Origin: Agapetus fuscipes
Lineage: Eukaryota > Arthropoda > Insecta > Trichoptera > Glossosomatidae
DNA: 64,000 nucleotides
Reading direction: 5' to 3'
Assembly: GCA_951799405.1 (NCBI GenBank)
Contig: OX637335.1
Coordinates: forward strand, 17,178,342-17,242,341
Below are positions 51,215 to 62,389 of the stretch, piece after piece. The position numbers were made by a program, and so were the translations under genes. The notes beneath the pieces were generated by a model that did no database searches, was not told the DNA's origin, and saw nothing but the letters and a program-made list of their open reading frames with translations. Every line of letters begins with the position of its first letter. The first letter of the stretch is position 1.

Positions 51215-53258
51215 AATATAATCTATAATCTAAGTTGCAAGGATATATTCATTTAAAGCTCTCAGATGTATGCCCACAAACCAACAAGTGTAGTTCGCGC
51301 TTACAAATGCTGATTGTGTACTTACAAATAAAATCCAAACCTCAAATGAACATAAGCCCCACAACTTTGCCGACCTTCCCTGAAACAGGGGTGACATTGG
51401 CAAAGTGAACCATTTTTTACAGTATGGGTGGTCAGCCTCATACCAACCTATAAGTCAAGGAATATGAATAATAAATTACATTTAAATATAAAAAAGAACA
51501 AAACCTTACAAAGAAATCTATACAAAAAAAGTCAAAAATTTCCTATGCAAAAAATGTAGCAAATGAATACACCAACATTAGAAATCAACATTGCAGATTA
51601 GCCGCCACTTCTTCCTGTCCTTGCATACTTCTTTCATTTCATCCAGAGTCATAACCTTTTTCATACAAGTCCTCCTTTTATTATGACTCTGGATATCCCA
51701 TTCATTCGCTATTTCAGAGATTTGATCCTTCCATACTTTTCTCGGTCTTCCTCTACCACGACATCCATCTATTCTAGCAACATATACTTTCTTCGTCAAT
51801 CTTTCATCACTCATTCTCTCCAAATGCCCGAACCATCTTAACATACTTCTTTTAATCTTCACTTTCACACTTTCCCTTACACCACATTCTTCTCTTACAA
51901 AATCATTCCTCACCCTGTCACTTCGTTTTTTCCCAATCATACTTCTTAGATAGTCCATTTCTACTGTATGGACTTTACTAATTTCCCTTTCACTCACCGT
52001 CCAGGCTTCACTTCCATACATCAAGGTTGGCACTAGTATACCACCGTGCACCGCCAATCTAACATTTTTTGAGAGATTTTGGTTCCTGGCGATGCAAGCG
52101 GTCGCACCCAGTACACACCTGCCTTTCATTATTCTTCTTTCAAATTCACCGGCCATTCTTCCATCTTTTTCAAACTTACTTCCCAAATATACAAACTCAT
52201 TTACAACATCAACATTCATTCCATTAATTTTAAATTCATAATTCATATTTTCATCATCTCTTTCAAAAATCAAAACTTTCGTCTTTCTTGCATTCAACTT
52301 CAAATTATTACCTTTCAAAGCTTCGTTCAATCTAGAGAGCATCATTTGCAATTCCACTGCTGAATCAGATACAAGGACTGCATCATCCGCATACAGTAGA
52401 ACGCTTACTTTGCTCTCTCCTATCATTAATCCACAATCATCAAGTCTAGCATCTCGAACATACTTGTCCATGACTATGTTAAATAGCCATGGGCTCATCA
52501 CACATCCTTGCCTTACACCCTTAAAAACTTCAAACCATTCACTATACTCACCATCGATACGAATGCAGGCCATACTATTCTCATAGTTCGCATGCACCGC
52601 ATTGAGTAGAGCTCCATTCACTCCGTATGCTTTCAAAACATCCCACAACATACCTCTGTCCACTGAGTCAAAAGCCTTTTCCAGATCCACAAAGGCCGTG
52701 AATAGTTTCCCCCTCACCGACAATTGTTTTTCAACAAGTTGTAGAGTGAAAATCTGATCAACACAGCCTCTACCGGCCATAAAGCCGGACTGTATATCGG
52801 AAACCCCTTTGCTAGTAGTCAGAATCACATTTTTTATAATCACCTTACAGAAGACTTTTCCTGGTATACTGAGTAGACTGATTGGTCTGAAGTTCTGACA
52901 GTCTTTTTTGTCCCCTTTACCTTTGTAAATGGGAACAATGACTGCCTTCCTCCAATCCATCGGTACTACTCCTGCATTCACACAAAGCTTACATAATTCA
53001 AACATCCAATCTATCACACATTCACCTCCTGCTTTCAACATTTCACCATTTATACCATCAAACCCAGCAGACTTCCCATTCTTCAGACGTGAAATAGACA
53101 CTTTCATTTCTTCTTTCAAAATCTTCAATTCATTCTCTTCATCTGTCTGTTCATAAATTCTTCTTTCACCCTGGCCAAAAATTTCTTGAAAATAGTTCTT
53201 CCATCTCTTGCATACTTCTTCATTCTCCCATTCTCGATTAACGCGATTGTGGTGAAAT
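51215..53258 (-). mobile_element. RTE-like non-LTR retrotransposon, 5'-truncated
   Basis: Minus-strand element of ~2.04 kb: RT reading frame 53255-51578, ~110 bp of AT-rich 3'UTR, then the RTE-tail unit (51465-51235) and a short TTAGATTATAGATTATA tail near 51215. This is the only place in the window where the ubiquitous 250-bp unit is attached to a long RT, and it identifies the source of the family. The endonuclease domain and 5' end are absent. Confidence 0.85.
51578..53255 (-). CDS. RTE-type reverse transcriptase, partial ORF2
   Basis: The frame is open from a TAA near 53260; the first codons VNREWENEEVCKRWKNYFQE belong to the linker before the RT, so no start codon is expected here (TTG at 53128 is not a start). 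Counting from TTG: RT motif 1 SRLKNGKSAGFDGI at 13-26, PIYKGKGDKKDCQNFRPISL at 66-85, motif A FVDLEKAFDSVDR at 146-158 (catalytic Asp148), motif B GVRQGCVMSPWLFNI at 204-218, and motif C LLYADDAVLVSD at 244-255 (both Asp present). The C-terminal part has TLMYGSEAWT, RWFGHLERMSDERLTKK and GCRGRGRPRKVWKDQI, and the end is CKDRKKWRLICN. The protein would prime reverse transcription at a nicked target. No internal stop in about 560 codons, so it is recent or was recently intact. Stand-alone activity is unlikely without the endonuclease. Confidence 0.92.
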
Positions 53259-53414
53259 TAACGCATGATCTTACACTCGAGATATAGTAGTTAATTGAAT
53301 GCTTAAAAGACTTAACATACAAATACTGAATGTGAATAAATATTCATACTCGAATAAATAAATGCACAAATTCTTATATACAAAGATACAAAATGTATAC
53401 ATTTAAATTCATAT

Positions 53415-53615
53415 TCTAATAGGTTGGTATAAGGCGGACTCCCCATGCCGTAAGAACTTGGTTCACTCTTTCCAATGTCTCCCTGGTGTCAGGGAAAGAC
53501 AGCAGGAGTTAAAGGTTACGCAAGGTATGTCCATGCATGTCCATGTCCATGTATGCATGTCCATGTGAGGTTTTGTTTATTTGGTAAATATACATGCAGC
53601 AGCTGTTGTTTGTTC
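53415..53615 (+). repeat. RTE-tail copy with CATGTCCATG expansion
   Basis: AATAGGTTGGTATAAGGCGG, CATGCCGTAAGAACTTGG, AGGGAAAGACAGCAGGAG; at 53525-53565 the TGTCCATG word is repeated five to six times. The end is decayed. Confidence 0.6.
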
Positions 53616-54199
53616 TATCAGTGACAGATAGAACAAACTACATTTGTAGTTTTTAGTAAAAAATATTTTGTTTTTCAGTTTCTAATAGATAAATTATCGA
53701 TAGTGAAATATTCACTTAAGAAGAAAAGAGCAAAAATATAAGCATTTTAGTACAATGTTATCTGAAAATTACATGATATTGTTGAGATAAACGGGAACTT
53801 CACCATCCTCGCCATGCGCTTTGTACTTTGAAAATTTACGACGTCCACACAGAATCTTTCATACCGCCAAAAAGAAAGAAAACAATATTCATGCGGAGGG
53901 GTTTACTGCCGTACCTTTGTTCGCAGGTCTGATGGGATCCATCCCCGCGTATCCATCCGGAGGACGTAAAAACGGGAAAAAGAAAAGATCGACCATAAAC
54001 AGGTGCGTGTTTCGGTTTTCACAAAAAAAAAAAACAACTTACATTATGTAGGGCGCGTATTCCGAGAGTCGGTCTGTTCTCGACCCATCTACGATAAACG
54101 TAGACTGTACTTATTTATGAACTCTAAAAAAATGTAGATAAAATTGCACTCGACTTTTTTGTGCGTCCGGAATTCCGGAAGCTCAAGCGCCAATAGACG

Positions 54200-54265
54200 A
54201 TGCCAACAGCGCAATTTAGCTACACATATAGTGCAACTTCTTGTCTATGTTATCCCTGAAGCGGT
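54200..54265 (-). repeat. SINE-B tail fragment
   Basis: GCGCAATTTAGCTACACATA, AGTGCAACTTCTTG, and GCGGTCGGATGTGGCGA. Confidence 0.45.
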
Positions 54266-54512
54266 CGGATGTGGCGATTCGGGACCAACAGACCCCAGAA
54301 AAAAAACTAGCTTAAATATTTCAGTGCGCAAACGCATTTAAATATACGTGGATAGGTTGGGACTGATAGGACTTTTGGAATACAAATCTATGTCTTTATT
54401 ATAAAACAGCCCGAAAAAAATTGTTTATTTATAAAACGAAAAAAAAAAAACGTAAACTAAAACCCCACTAGAGTCGTTGTTTCAATTTCGATACATTTTT
54501 TGTTAAACACTT

Positions 54513-54758
54513 TCGGGGCTATTCTTAGACATTTTAGTCGTCGGTTGAGCCCACGCTTTGACAAACTAATGATGCATTTGTATGAAGACCTATCAATCCA
54601 AGATGGCCGCAAGTGAACAGCTGATAAGTTTTCATACAAATATTACAAAATTCGGTAGGTAAGAATGACCGTGCTGATGAAACTTCCAGCGCAGGCACCA
54701 TTAGTTTGTCAAAGCGTGGGCTCAACTGACGACTAAAATGTCTACGAATGGCCCCGTT
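54513..54758. mobile_element. Foldback MITE, copy 3
   Basis: CGGGGCTATTCTTAGACATT ... ATGTCTACGAATGGCCCCG; collinear with copy 2 over its whole length. Confidence 0.8.
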
Positions 54759-54837
54759 AAGAGTTTAAGCGTAAGGCCTTATTCACATGGCACAATCTAG
54801 TACCGGATCGGACGTATAAAAGAGTATGGGAATGTGT

Positions 54838-55192
54838 TGTTACGAATGTATGAGTTTTATATTTGTGTATGTTTACTTATGATTATGTGTTTGTGTGTTT
54901 TTAATTACTCGTATATGTGTGACTACACGTAAGTATTTGGATGGTTGTACCTACTCGTGCTTACTCGAAGTTTCTGCTCGAGACCATTCTGGCATGGTCT
55001 GGTGTATTCTCGAATAGCTTTTAGTAAGCTTTATATATTGATTGCAGTGCTTTGGAGGGCATCAGTATCAATCCGTTAAGCGATTAGTCCAAAGCTTAAG
55101 CTGTGAACCGAATGTGAGCAAATTCTAAAATAAATTGTTTAAAATTAATTAAATGGAAGTTTTATGAAATTAAACCCAAGCAAATCGTAACA
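54838..55192 (+). mobile_element. Possible solo LTR
   Basis: Begins TGTTACGAATG and ends AAATCGTAACA, an inverted TGTTACGA/TCGTAACA pair typical of LTR ends (TG...CA). GTGAACCGAATGTGAGC at 55104 and GAAGTTTTATGAAATTAAAC near the end resemble 59735-59800. No convincing target duplication was found, so the exact ends are unsure. Confidence 0.4.
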
Positions 55193-55199
55193 TTTAGAT

Positions 55200-56190
55200 T
55201 TGTTAACTTTCACACTGTTTATCCAGCGATCCCATACATTTTGATGCCACACCAAAGCCATAGACAAACCGTACCGTCCGAAAAGGAGATAAAGTTTTAT
55301 GGGCTAGCACTAGGATGGGATAAAAAAAAAACAATTGCTAAACGGGTCGGATGAATTTTGTATGGACCTTTGTCAACTAGGAATGCGTCACTCTGTCCTT
55401 CGATTCCTGGTACTACATTCAGTTGAATAATTACGAGGTCTCTGCCCGACAGGATACGACTTACCAAGTTTCAGGACTGAACTGTAGGAAGCCCTTGTCA
55501 CTGTCAATACTATAACTATTATCAGATGTTCATACACAGACAGTTTGCTAGTTTTTTAGATTAGCTGGCAAGTAGAATATTGCTTTTTTTTATGTATATA
55601 TGCAAAAAAATTGTACGTGAAAGTGCTTAAGAACACAAAAGAGGGGTGAATATAAATTTGATGACAAAACATGTTGAAATACGGAAATAAGTGCAAAATG
55701 ATTCAGCTTCGTGATTTATATGATTTATACTTTTTTTTATGAAGTTGGTAAATAAAGCTTGTTTGACTAAATTTTTTTTTTAAATAATGCAAAAAAGCGA
55801 TGTTAGAAATATTAGAAAAATATATTAGAAAAGTAGGTTTTCATGAAAATTTTCATAATTCATTCAAATGGCAACACCTTACTTGCCTCAAAAATAAATT
55901 TATTATTTTTAATATTTTTAATATTTCGATTTAAATATTTTTAATATTTCAAAGTTAAAAAAAACAAGTGATTGTTGACAAGTTATACTGTTTATTTTCA
56001 CTATGGTCTGAGGCTCGAAAACTTTACATTTTTTTTTCGTTACAAAATAATGATAATAAGCAAAAAAAGTGTAATAACAAGTAATGTGCCCTTCGAGCGA
56101 CAATCTTTACGAAACGGTGCTTTATTAGATCATCTTCATCATCAAAATGAAAACCTTTTTCTATTATTTTGGACGTAAAATGAAATTAAA
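55200..56190. other. Mostly unassigned, AT-rich
   Basis: 55900-55955 has repeated TTTTAATATTT words. ACTGTTTATTTTCAC at 55987 is the PLE leader word, so some of 55970-56190 may be PLE-derived. No gene seen. Confidence 0.3.
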
Positions 56191-56203
56191 TAATATTTTC
56201 TTT

Positions 56204-56365
56204 TCCCTGAAGAAGTCAGTCGCACGTCACTGACGAAACGTTGCAAAAAGAGAAAAAAGAATAAGCAGCCTACAATATTGAACATGGCCTACAATCCCGG
56301 AAGGATGGAGACATCATCATCATCAACATCATCTGAAGCCGGCCATGAAAGCCTTAAAACACTTA
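56204..56365 (+). mobile_element. 162-bp hammerhead-bearing insertion
   Basis: Flanked by the 13-bp duplication TAATATTTTCTTT at 56191-56203 and 56366-56378. The hammerhead-like fold lies right at its left end, and the right part has (CAT)n and GAAGCCGGCCATGAAAGCC. No ORF. Confidence 0.65.
56205..56250 (+). ncRNA. Hammerhead-ribozyme-like fold 4
   Basis: Core CTGAAGA (56207-56213), stem II GTCAGT/ACTGAC (56215-56220 with 56229-56234), GAAA (56235-56238), C-G-T-T. One extra A (56214) before stem II; stem I is weak (CC/GC with one mismatch, then a U/A-rich helix). Confidence 0.5.
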
Positions 56366-56759
56366 TAATATTTTCTTTGTTTAGTTGTAGGCTTATGCGA
56401 TATTAACATGTATTTTCACATTGAAACAGTGATCCACTCATTTACTATCCTGTCCCCTTGAACTGTGTGGATGGCATATTGCTTTGTACATTGTATTAGG
56501 CACACTGATACACAACACAGCAGTATACAGTTCACACTACACACCCACTGCTGGGAGGCCATTGTGACAAGATAATTTGATAAGGATACGACAATGCGTA
56601 ATACAGCGAGAATCACTCTGATTAATGACTAATCTCTGAGTCAAGCATATATATATATACAAATACTGTAGAGCATATAAAAATAAATATTCACTTACGC
56701 AACTAGGAAATTTTAAAGATATCTGGTGATTTTATTATGTATTTAAACATCTAAAAATC

Positions 56760-57060
56760 CTTGAAGAAATATATAAAAAAAAAAAAAAAAATTATTAGTT
56801 CAAAACTCAGGGATTTAAATAAAATAGATTAACAACTGAGAAAAAAACAGAAATTTAAAGCAACTATATAAATAATAGTAATAAATTTAAAGTTAAAGAA
56901 GACATTAAACCAAATAATACGCTTGAAGACAATTTGTATGAAAATACATACAAAATGAAGGATAAAAAATATAAACGGAAACAGCCGATTGCTGTTATGT
57001 TTTCGTTAGAAAATGGTTGGTACAGCGATCGGCTTTTCCAATTAAAATTCAAACGCGTTT
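56760..57060. other. A-rich unassigned stretch
   Basis: A run at 56773-56791 and low-complexity A-rich DNA; no gene seen. Confidence 0.3.
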
Positions 57061-57199
57061 ACCACTAGACTAAAGTCCAGTCAATCCAGTGTATTGAAGT
57101 TTAAATACTGATTTTTATTTTGAATTCAACAAAATACAAAAATATGTACATAATCTTGAAAAGCATATCTAGTGAGCATGTAAGATTACATATTATAAT

Positions 57200-57375
57200 T
57201 CGGTCAGCAAGAGTTGCAGGGCTTATGTTCATTGTAGATTGGGTTTTTATATTGTAGGTCCATATGCGGCATGTGCTATCGCGAACTTATACGTGTCTCC
57301 TTGTGGTAATGCGTTTAATATTAATCTTAAATGATGTATATCTTTGCAGCTTAGATTTAAATTTAGATTTGAGAT
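57200..57375 (+). repeat. RTE-tail second two-thirds
   Basis: GGTCAGCAAGAGTTGCAGGG, CATATGCGGCATGTGCTATC, GATGTATATCTTTGCAGC. Confidence 0.7.
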
Positions 57376-57683
57376 TAAACGCAAAGTTTTTTGGAACAAA
57401 AATGAAGATCATTTTCATCCGAAGAGTGTGTTTTTTTTCCCGTTGGCAAAGACCTGAATAAAATATAATGATATCTGCCATTATTTTCTCATGCGCCCTA
57501 GGTCCATCTCTCATCGTTAAAGGGGTGACATAGAGGCGTCCTAGGGATTAAAATGCCCCCGCGGGCATGCTTTACACAGGACGAAAGAAAATATAATAAA
57601 TGCTAGGGAAACGTGAAAAATTACGACGGACCGAAAATGAAATTTATGGCCTGATAGTTTGGAGTTTTCGTATTGCTCCTCAT

Positions 57684-57740
57684 TGACCGGTCCGTAGTCT
57701 AGTGATAACGCTTCCGACTCGTTAATGGAAGAAACTTTAG
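57684..57740 (+). repeat. SINE-A head fragment
   Basis: TGACCGGTCCGTAGTCTAGT and CGACTCGTTAATGGAAGAA, then interrupted. Confidence 0.6.
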
Positions 57741-57917
57741 TCAGTGTACTTTCTGAGACGTAGTACTCAGTTTCTGAAGCTATATTCTTTGTAGTGTTAT
57801 AATGTCCTTAGTTATTTAGCCAATTTCCTGGAAGATGTCTTTAATCAAAGTGATTTTAGTTAATGTACTCGTAATATATCATGTAATGTCCTTACTTTTA
57901 GTACTTTGTACTTACTT

Positions 57918-58212
57918 TGACCGGTCGGTAGTCTTGTGGTAATGCTTTAGACTCGTAAATGGAAGATTATGGGTTCCAATCCTGGCGAAGCACAATAAAT
58001 ATACCAGTTATATTTTCATATGTGCTCTTTTCTGGGTTGAACAATTCGTATACCTGTATCAAAGACCGGTCGCCAAAGGTCCTTCCAGCCTTACAGTAAA
58101 TGAGTCGTGCTTGAGAATTGGTGCTTTCTACAGCAACAATTAAGCTTGCCGAGGGCTCTAGAGGTGTGATTCACACAAACACAGCGCTCACCAAATAAAT
58201 AATCCTGATCCC
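57918..58212 (+). mobile_element. SINE-A, full length
   Basis: Head GACCGGTCGGTAGTCTTGTG, box B GGTTCCAATCCTGGCGAAG, CCAGCCTTACAGTAAATGAG, TAGAGGTGTGATTCACACAA, ACAGCGCTCACCAAATAAAT. The tail abuts an oppositely oriented SINE-A head piece at 58216-58335. Confidence 0.8.
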
Positions 58213-58215
58213 CCC

Positions 58216-58335
58216 CAGTAAACAGCATAATTATTTGAAAATATAAATGGTATATGTTTTGCTCCGCCGGGATTGGAACCCACAACCTTCCATTTACGAG
58301 TCTGAAGTGTTATCACTAGACCACGCACCTGTCAC
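58216..58335 (-). repeat. SINE-A head, inverted neighbour
   Basis: AAAATATAAATGGTATATG, CTCCGCCGGGATTGGAACCC, GAAGTGTTATCACTAGACCA. With 57918-58212 it forms a tail-to-body inverted pair. Confidence 0.7.
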
Positions 58336-58439
58336 TGTGCGAAATGATTGGGTCTTCAAAATACAATCTTGAATCAAAATTATGAGTAATAGCATCAGTC
58401 ACCTCATATCCGTCATGGCATAGACTGTACTATAGAACA

Positions 58440-58590
58440 CGAGGTTACATATGACATAGCGACATACGACAGAACGACACATGACATAACATCATAATGA
58501 CAGTACATCACATGGAATAACATGACAACAACAAAACATGACATGGCAAAACATCACCTATGTAAAACAGAACATTACATTTTGACAGTA
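58440..58590 (+). repeat. ACATGACA satellite, locus 2, left arm
   Basis: ACATATGACATAGCGACATA, GACACATGACATAACATC, ACATGACATGGCAAAACATC and similar. The complementary words run at 58595-58700 (TTGCCATGTGATGTTTTC) and 58990-59100, as in the locus at 10 kb. Confidence 0.6.
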
Positions 58591-58724
58591 TATTTTGTGA
58601 TGCCGATTGTGGTGTTTTCTGTTTTGTAATGTTTTGCCATGTGATGTTTTCTCATGTACCGTTTATGGTATGTTCTGTTTAAGGTAGGTATGTGATGTTT
58701 TGTCTAAAAAAAACCAGGCTGATT

Positions 58725-59000
58725 AATTCGGTGAGCGCTGTTTTTATGTGTATCACACCTCAAGAGCCCTCTGCAAGCTTGGTCGTCGCTGTAGAAAGCG
58801 CCAATTCTCAAGCAAGATCCAGTTGCTGTCAGACTGGATGGATCATTAGTGACCGGTCTTTGGTAAAGGTATATTATTTGTTTCACCAAGCAAAGAGCAT
58901 ATATGAAAATATAGATGGTATATTTTTTGTGCTCCGCCGAGATTCAAACCCACAACCTTCCATTTACGAGTCCGCAGTGTTACCAATGGACTACGGACTG
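58725..59000 (-). mobile_element. SINE-A inside the satellite
   Basis: GTGAGCGCTGTTTTTATGTG, CTTGGTCGTCGCTGTAGAAA, CTCCGCCGAGATTCAAACCC, CCAATGGACTACGGACTG. It separates the inverted satellite arm 58595-58700 from its continuation at 58990-59100. Confidence 0.75.
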
Positions 59001-59110
59001 TCATGTGTTCTTCTGTCATGTGTTGCAATGTCATGTGTCGATATGTCATGTGTCGTTATCTCATGAGTCATTATGTCATGCGTCGTTTTGTTTCTGCGTC
59101 GTTCTATCAC
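58990..59110 (-). repeat. TGTCATGTGTCG satellite, continuation
   Basis: Period of about 18: TGTCATGTGTTCTTC, TGTCATGTGTTGCAA, TGTCATGTGTCGATA, TGTCATGTGTCGTTA, CTCATGAGTCATTA. Confidence 0.65.
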
Positions 59111-59159
59111 GGAACTCATTCGTATACCTGCCCTCACATAATTAATGTCACGTCACAAA

Positions 59160-59480
59160 GCCTGGCCGGCTGATGGGTGGACTGCCCTACGGCTGGGGGG
59201 GGGGGGGGAAGTGGGAGGCCCACCCCCAGGGGGAGGTATAGGGGGCCACACACCCCACACGTGCACTGAATGCCAATGTGCCGCGGTCATCAATAACCTG
59301 ACATTTAATTTATAACGCCGATGTAGCATTGTGGCATTTTGTGGATGAAATTTTCAAGTGTTGAAAAAATGTGTTAATGAGTCCGGTCGGTGTTTTGTTT
59401 GGTGGTGCGGACAAGGTAATGGGAAATTAACAAGCGCATGTTTAAGAAAAAACAACGCCGGAACGAATCCCGTCAGGCCC
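59160..59480. other. GC-rich low-copy stretch with G run
   Basis: A G run (14-15) at about 59197-59210 is followed by CCCACCCCCAGGGGGAGG, with G-tracts that could form a G-quadruplex on the plus strand. The rest is not matched by repeats in this window. No ORF. Confidence 0.35.
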
Positions 59481-59516
59481 ACTTGAAGATTAAATCCTAA
59501 ATAACAAGTCATCCTT

Positions 59517-59835
59517 CTTGACTAATACTTTGGTTTGAGGCCGACCAACCATGCGTAAAAAAATGGTTCACTTTTTCAACGTTCCGGATAGAATATTCTA
59601 GCGTAGCCTCGCATGTGAATGAATAACCTTTACACACCTATAAGTAGAGACCAAGATGCTTGGCAGGAAGACTTTTGCCTGAGACGTCGATCTAATGAGT
59701 AGTCAAGCAACCGTGGTGGAAAGTTAACTCTGTGGACGAACCAAATGTCAACGGAATCCTAAAATAAAATAAAAACCGAAGTTTTTATTGAATTGAACTC
59801 GTAAATCATCACAATATCTTTGCAACATAGATTAT
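59517..59835 (+). repeat. RTE tail replaced in the middle by an LTR-like piece
   Basis: 59517-59580 is the RTE-tail start (GACTAATACTTTGGTTTGAG to GTTCACTTTTTCAAC) and 59808-59835 the end (ATATCTTTGCAACATAGATT). The centre (59585-59807) has CCTATAAGTAGAGACCAAGA and GACGAACCAAATGTCAAC and resembles 30-240. Confidence 0.5.
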
Positions 59836-60584
59836 AGATACATTTAATTGCAGGAAATCGATTGGAAATATTTTATTTGTGTTTCGCAATTAAAATACAG
59901 TGATGCCATTTTTTTGCAACAAAAGTACACACTCCCGTGTAAAAGACAAACAAATGGATCCGAACAAATGAGAAAATTTACGGCTTACAATGCTTTACTG
60001 CGCACATACACGAGGTTTTATGTCGCATTGCACTATAGAGAGTAACCAAAGTATAAAATTATTTTTGCTTACAAAAAAATGTATGGAAAATAAATTTGCG
60101 TTTCAAGTGAACGTTTAATTTTTTTCTGTTTTTGGTAAAACGCTATGTGCGAGTTTTAACGGGATGTTTCATATATTTGGGATACAGAGCACAAATGTAA
60201 TATTTTTGGACGCTACAAACCTTCACGTCATACGAAATAAACAAATTACATTCAGGCATTGGGAGTGGAAAAAACAATGCGAATTTGTGATGCGAAAATG
60301 TAGTGTGAAATTGAGATGGTGGATGAAAATTGCATCAAACAGTGAAATGAAATTGTGTTGTAATGGTTAGAATCTAAAAAAATGTGATTATTTGTTTGTT
60401 CTACAGAAAAGCTAAGTTCTATAACATGACAAGTTTTATATTTTGTTAAAAAGCACAGGTGTTTGTTTCCCATTTTTTTTTACCTCAAGGACTTTCCATT
60501 TGTTCACGTCATTTTCAAGAGGACACAGAGCGAGTTATTTATTTAGATTTTTTTAAGAAACACCGAATTATGAAATAATTTTTG

Positions 60585-60657
60585 ACACCCTCGGTGGGAT
60601 TCGAATCCAAGCTTTCGGCATGGAATTGAAGCACTCTACCAACTGAGTTATCGATTG
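60585..60657 (-). repeat. SINE-B head
   Basis: Minus: GATAACTCAGTTGGTAGAGT and GGATTCGAATCCCACCGAGG; then cut. Confidence 0.65.
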
Positions 60658-60984
60658 AACATAAAAATTAAAATTGTTTTATGTCCACTAAAAAGATCCT
60701 TTGTTTAGTTTTATTTGCAGACAGACGAGTCATTAAAATTTGCGAGCAAAAGTCCGCTTATATTTTGGGCTGTAATTAAAGATAAAAGGCGATGAAACGA
60801 CAAACCGTCCCCCCGGTGCTTGTTTGGCCTATCCACCGTTTGATTCAAATATGACCCCTAAATGAAATTGTCTTAAGAATCCCATTCTACACAATCTGAG
60901 CGAAGAGAAAAACGTCCAACACGAAAATGTGAGAGTTGTTTTAAATATTTTAAAAATCAATTTCCAGTTTTCATGAATGGAATA

Positions 60985-61415
60985 TCCAGAGTCATAATAA
61001 AAGAAGAGCCTCTATGAAGAAGTTTATGACTCTGGACAGAAAGAAATGGCGGCTGATCTGTAATGTTGGCGGCTAGGGTTTATTAAAGTGAAATTTGTTT
61101 TATGTTTTAGTTTTTGATGTCCATTATATTATTATTTATTGATTTAAAAAATGTAATTTGTCGTGTATGATCCTTGACTTATAGGTTAGTATGCGGCTGA
61201 CCACCCATGCTGTAAAAATGGTTCACTTTGCCAATGTCACCCCTGTTACAGGGAAGGACGGCAAGAGTTGCAGAGTGTATTTCCATTTGAGATTTGGTTT
61301 TTATATTGTAGGCTCACATGAGGCATGTGCAAGCGCGAACTTGTACATGTCTGGTTGTGAGAATGCATGTAAAAGGTATGTAACATATCTTTGCAACTAA
61401 GATTAGATTAGATAA
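60985..61415 (+). mobile_element. Young RTE 3' end with RT codons
   Basis: SHNKRRASMKKFMTLDRKKW and RLICNVGG-stop equal the C-terminus of the 51.6-53.2 kb RT, apart from an apparent in-frame loss of about 10 codons (EMKEVCK...). Then TAATTTGTCGTGTATG, the full tail, and TTAGATTAGATAAG at the end. Confidence 0.85.
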
Positions 61416-61569
61416 GACATTGGTCCAGTACGCATGCAAACATTGCTCATGGGAAAATACCTAGTGTGGTTGACTAAGCCTAACCTTCCCGTCAGACACG
61501 CACTAATTTTGGGGACCGTGTTTTGGGCCCAATGAAGTGGAACAGGCAACCACCTAATGTGATGAAGGC

Positions 61570-61675
61570 AAAAACTATATCTTTAAAGGAGCACTAAGGA
61601 CAGTCATTATAAAAAATCTTATCCGTGATTTGAGAGGGCCCTTGAGGTGAGACACACACAAAAATTGCTCTCTTT
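61570..61675 (+). repeat. SINE-like unit sharing the SINE-A tail
   Basis: TCTTTAAAGGAGCACTAAGG, TCTTATCCGTGATTTGAGAG, then GGCCCTTGAGGTGAGACACA. Paralogue of 17838-17930. Confidence 0.55.
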
Positions 61676-61679
61676 CATT

Positions 61680-61945
61680 AAATGTATCTATAATCTACAA
61701 TCTAAGTTGCTGAAATATATTGCATTTAAGATGTATATTAAATTTATTTCGAAGCTTAAGTTAGTAAAAATAAGTTCGAGCTTAAACATGCCGCATGTGA
61801 ACCTTTAATATAAAACCCAATCTCAAATGAACATAAGCCCTGCAAATCTTGCTGACCTTCCCTGTAACAGGTGGTATTGGCAAAGTGAACCATTTTTTAC
61901 TGTACCTACAGGTGGTCAGCCTCATACCAACCTATTAGTCAAAGG
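61680..61945 (-). repeat. RTE-tail copy
   Basis: TATAATCTACAATCTAAGTTGC, AACATAAGCCCTGCAAATCT, TACCAACCTATTAGTCAAAGG. Confidence 0.75.
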
Positions 61946-62389
61946 AAATGTTTTCCTTATAAATAAATTATCCTTGTATATTTACCTCTGATGGACATAA
62001 GACAAACAAACACGAAAGGGACAAAATGGCAAACATTGCGGACATAAAGATTTAGATATAAGGATAGGCGAGAAAGTCTCGTTTAATTAAGTCTCCATGA
62101 ACAAAGGGTTGATGGTGAAGGGATGTTTCGCTGGATAATATGACTGTCTTTTATTGCCAATATTCGCGTCGTTAAACGGTAGATGAAAGAGACCGGTGAC
62201 CAGATGGTCCTGTATAGATACAAAATGACATCCAATTCTTGAGACGAAAATTTTCGTAGCATCTGTTGAATTAGACGTAGCTTTAAGGTTATAATCCAAC
62301 TTATTATTGTTTTTCTCTTAATTTAATAGTAATATTCTGGATTGTAGGGCTATATTTTTTTAATGATTTTTATAAAATACTTTTACCAT

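Noticed and set aside
52079..52363. Plus-strand 94-aa ORF opposite the RT
   Set aside because: Antisense shadow of the conserved RT frame.
53128..53130. TTG/ATG-like start of the reverse transcriptase
   Set aside because: The frame is open upstream to about 53258 with conserved linker residues (WENEEVCKRWKNYFQE), so the element is 5'-truncated and has no genuine start here.
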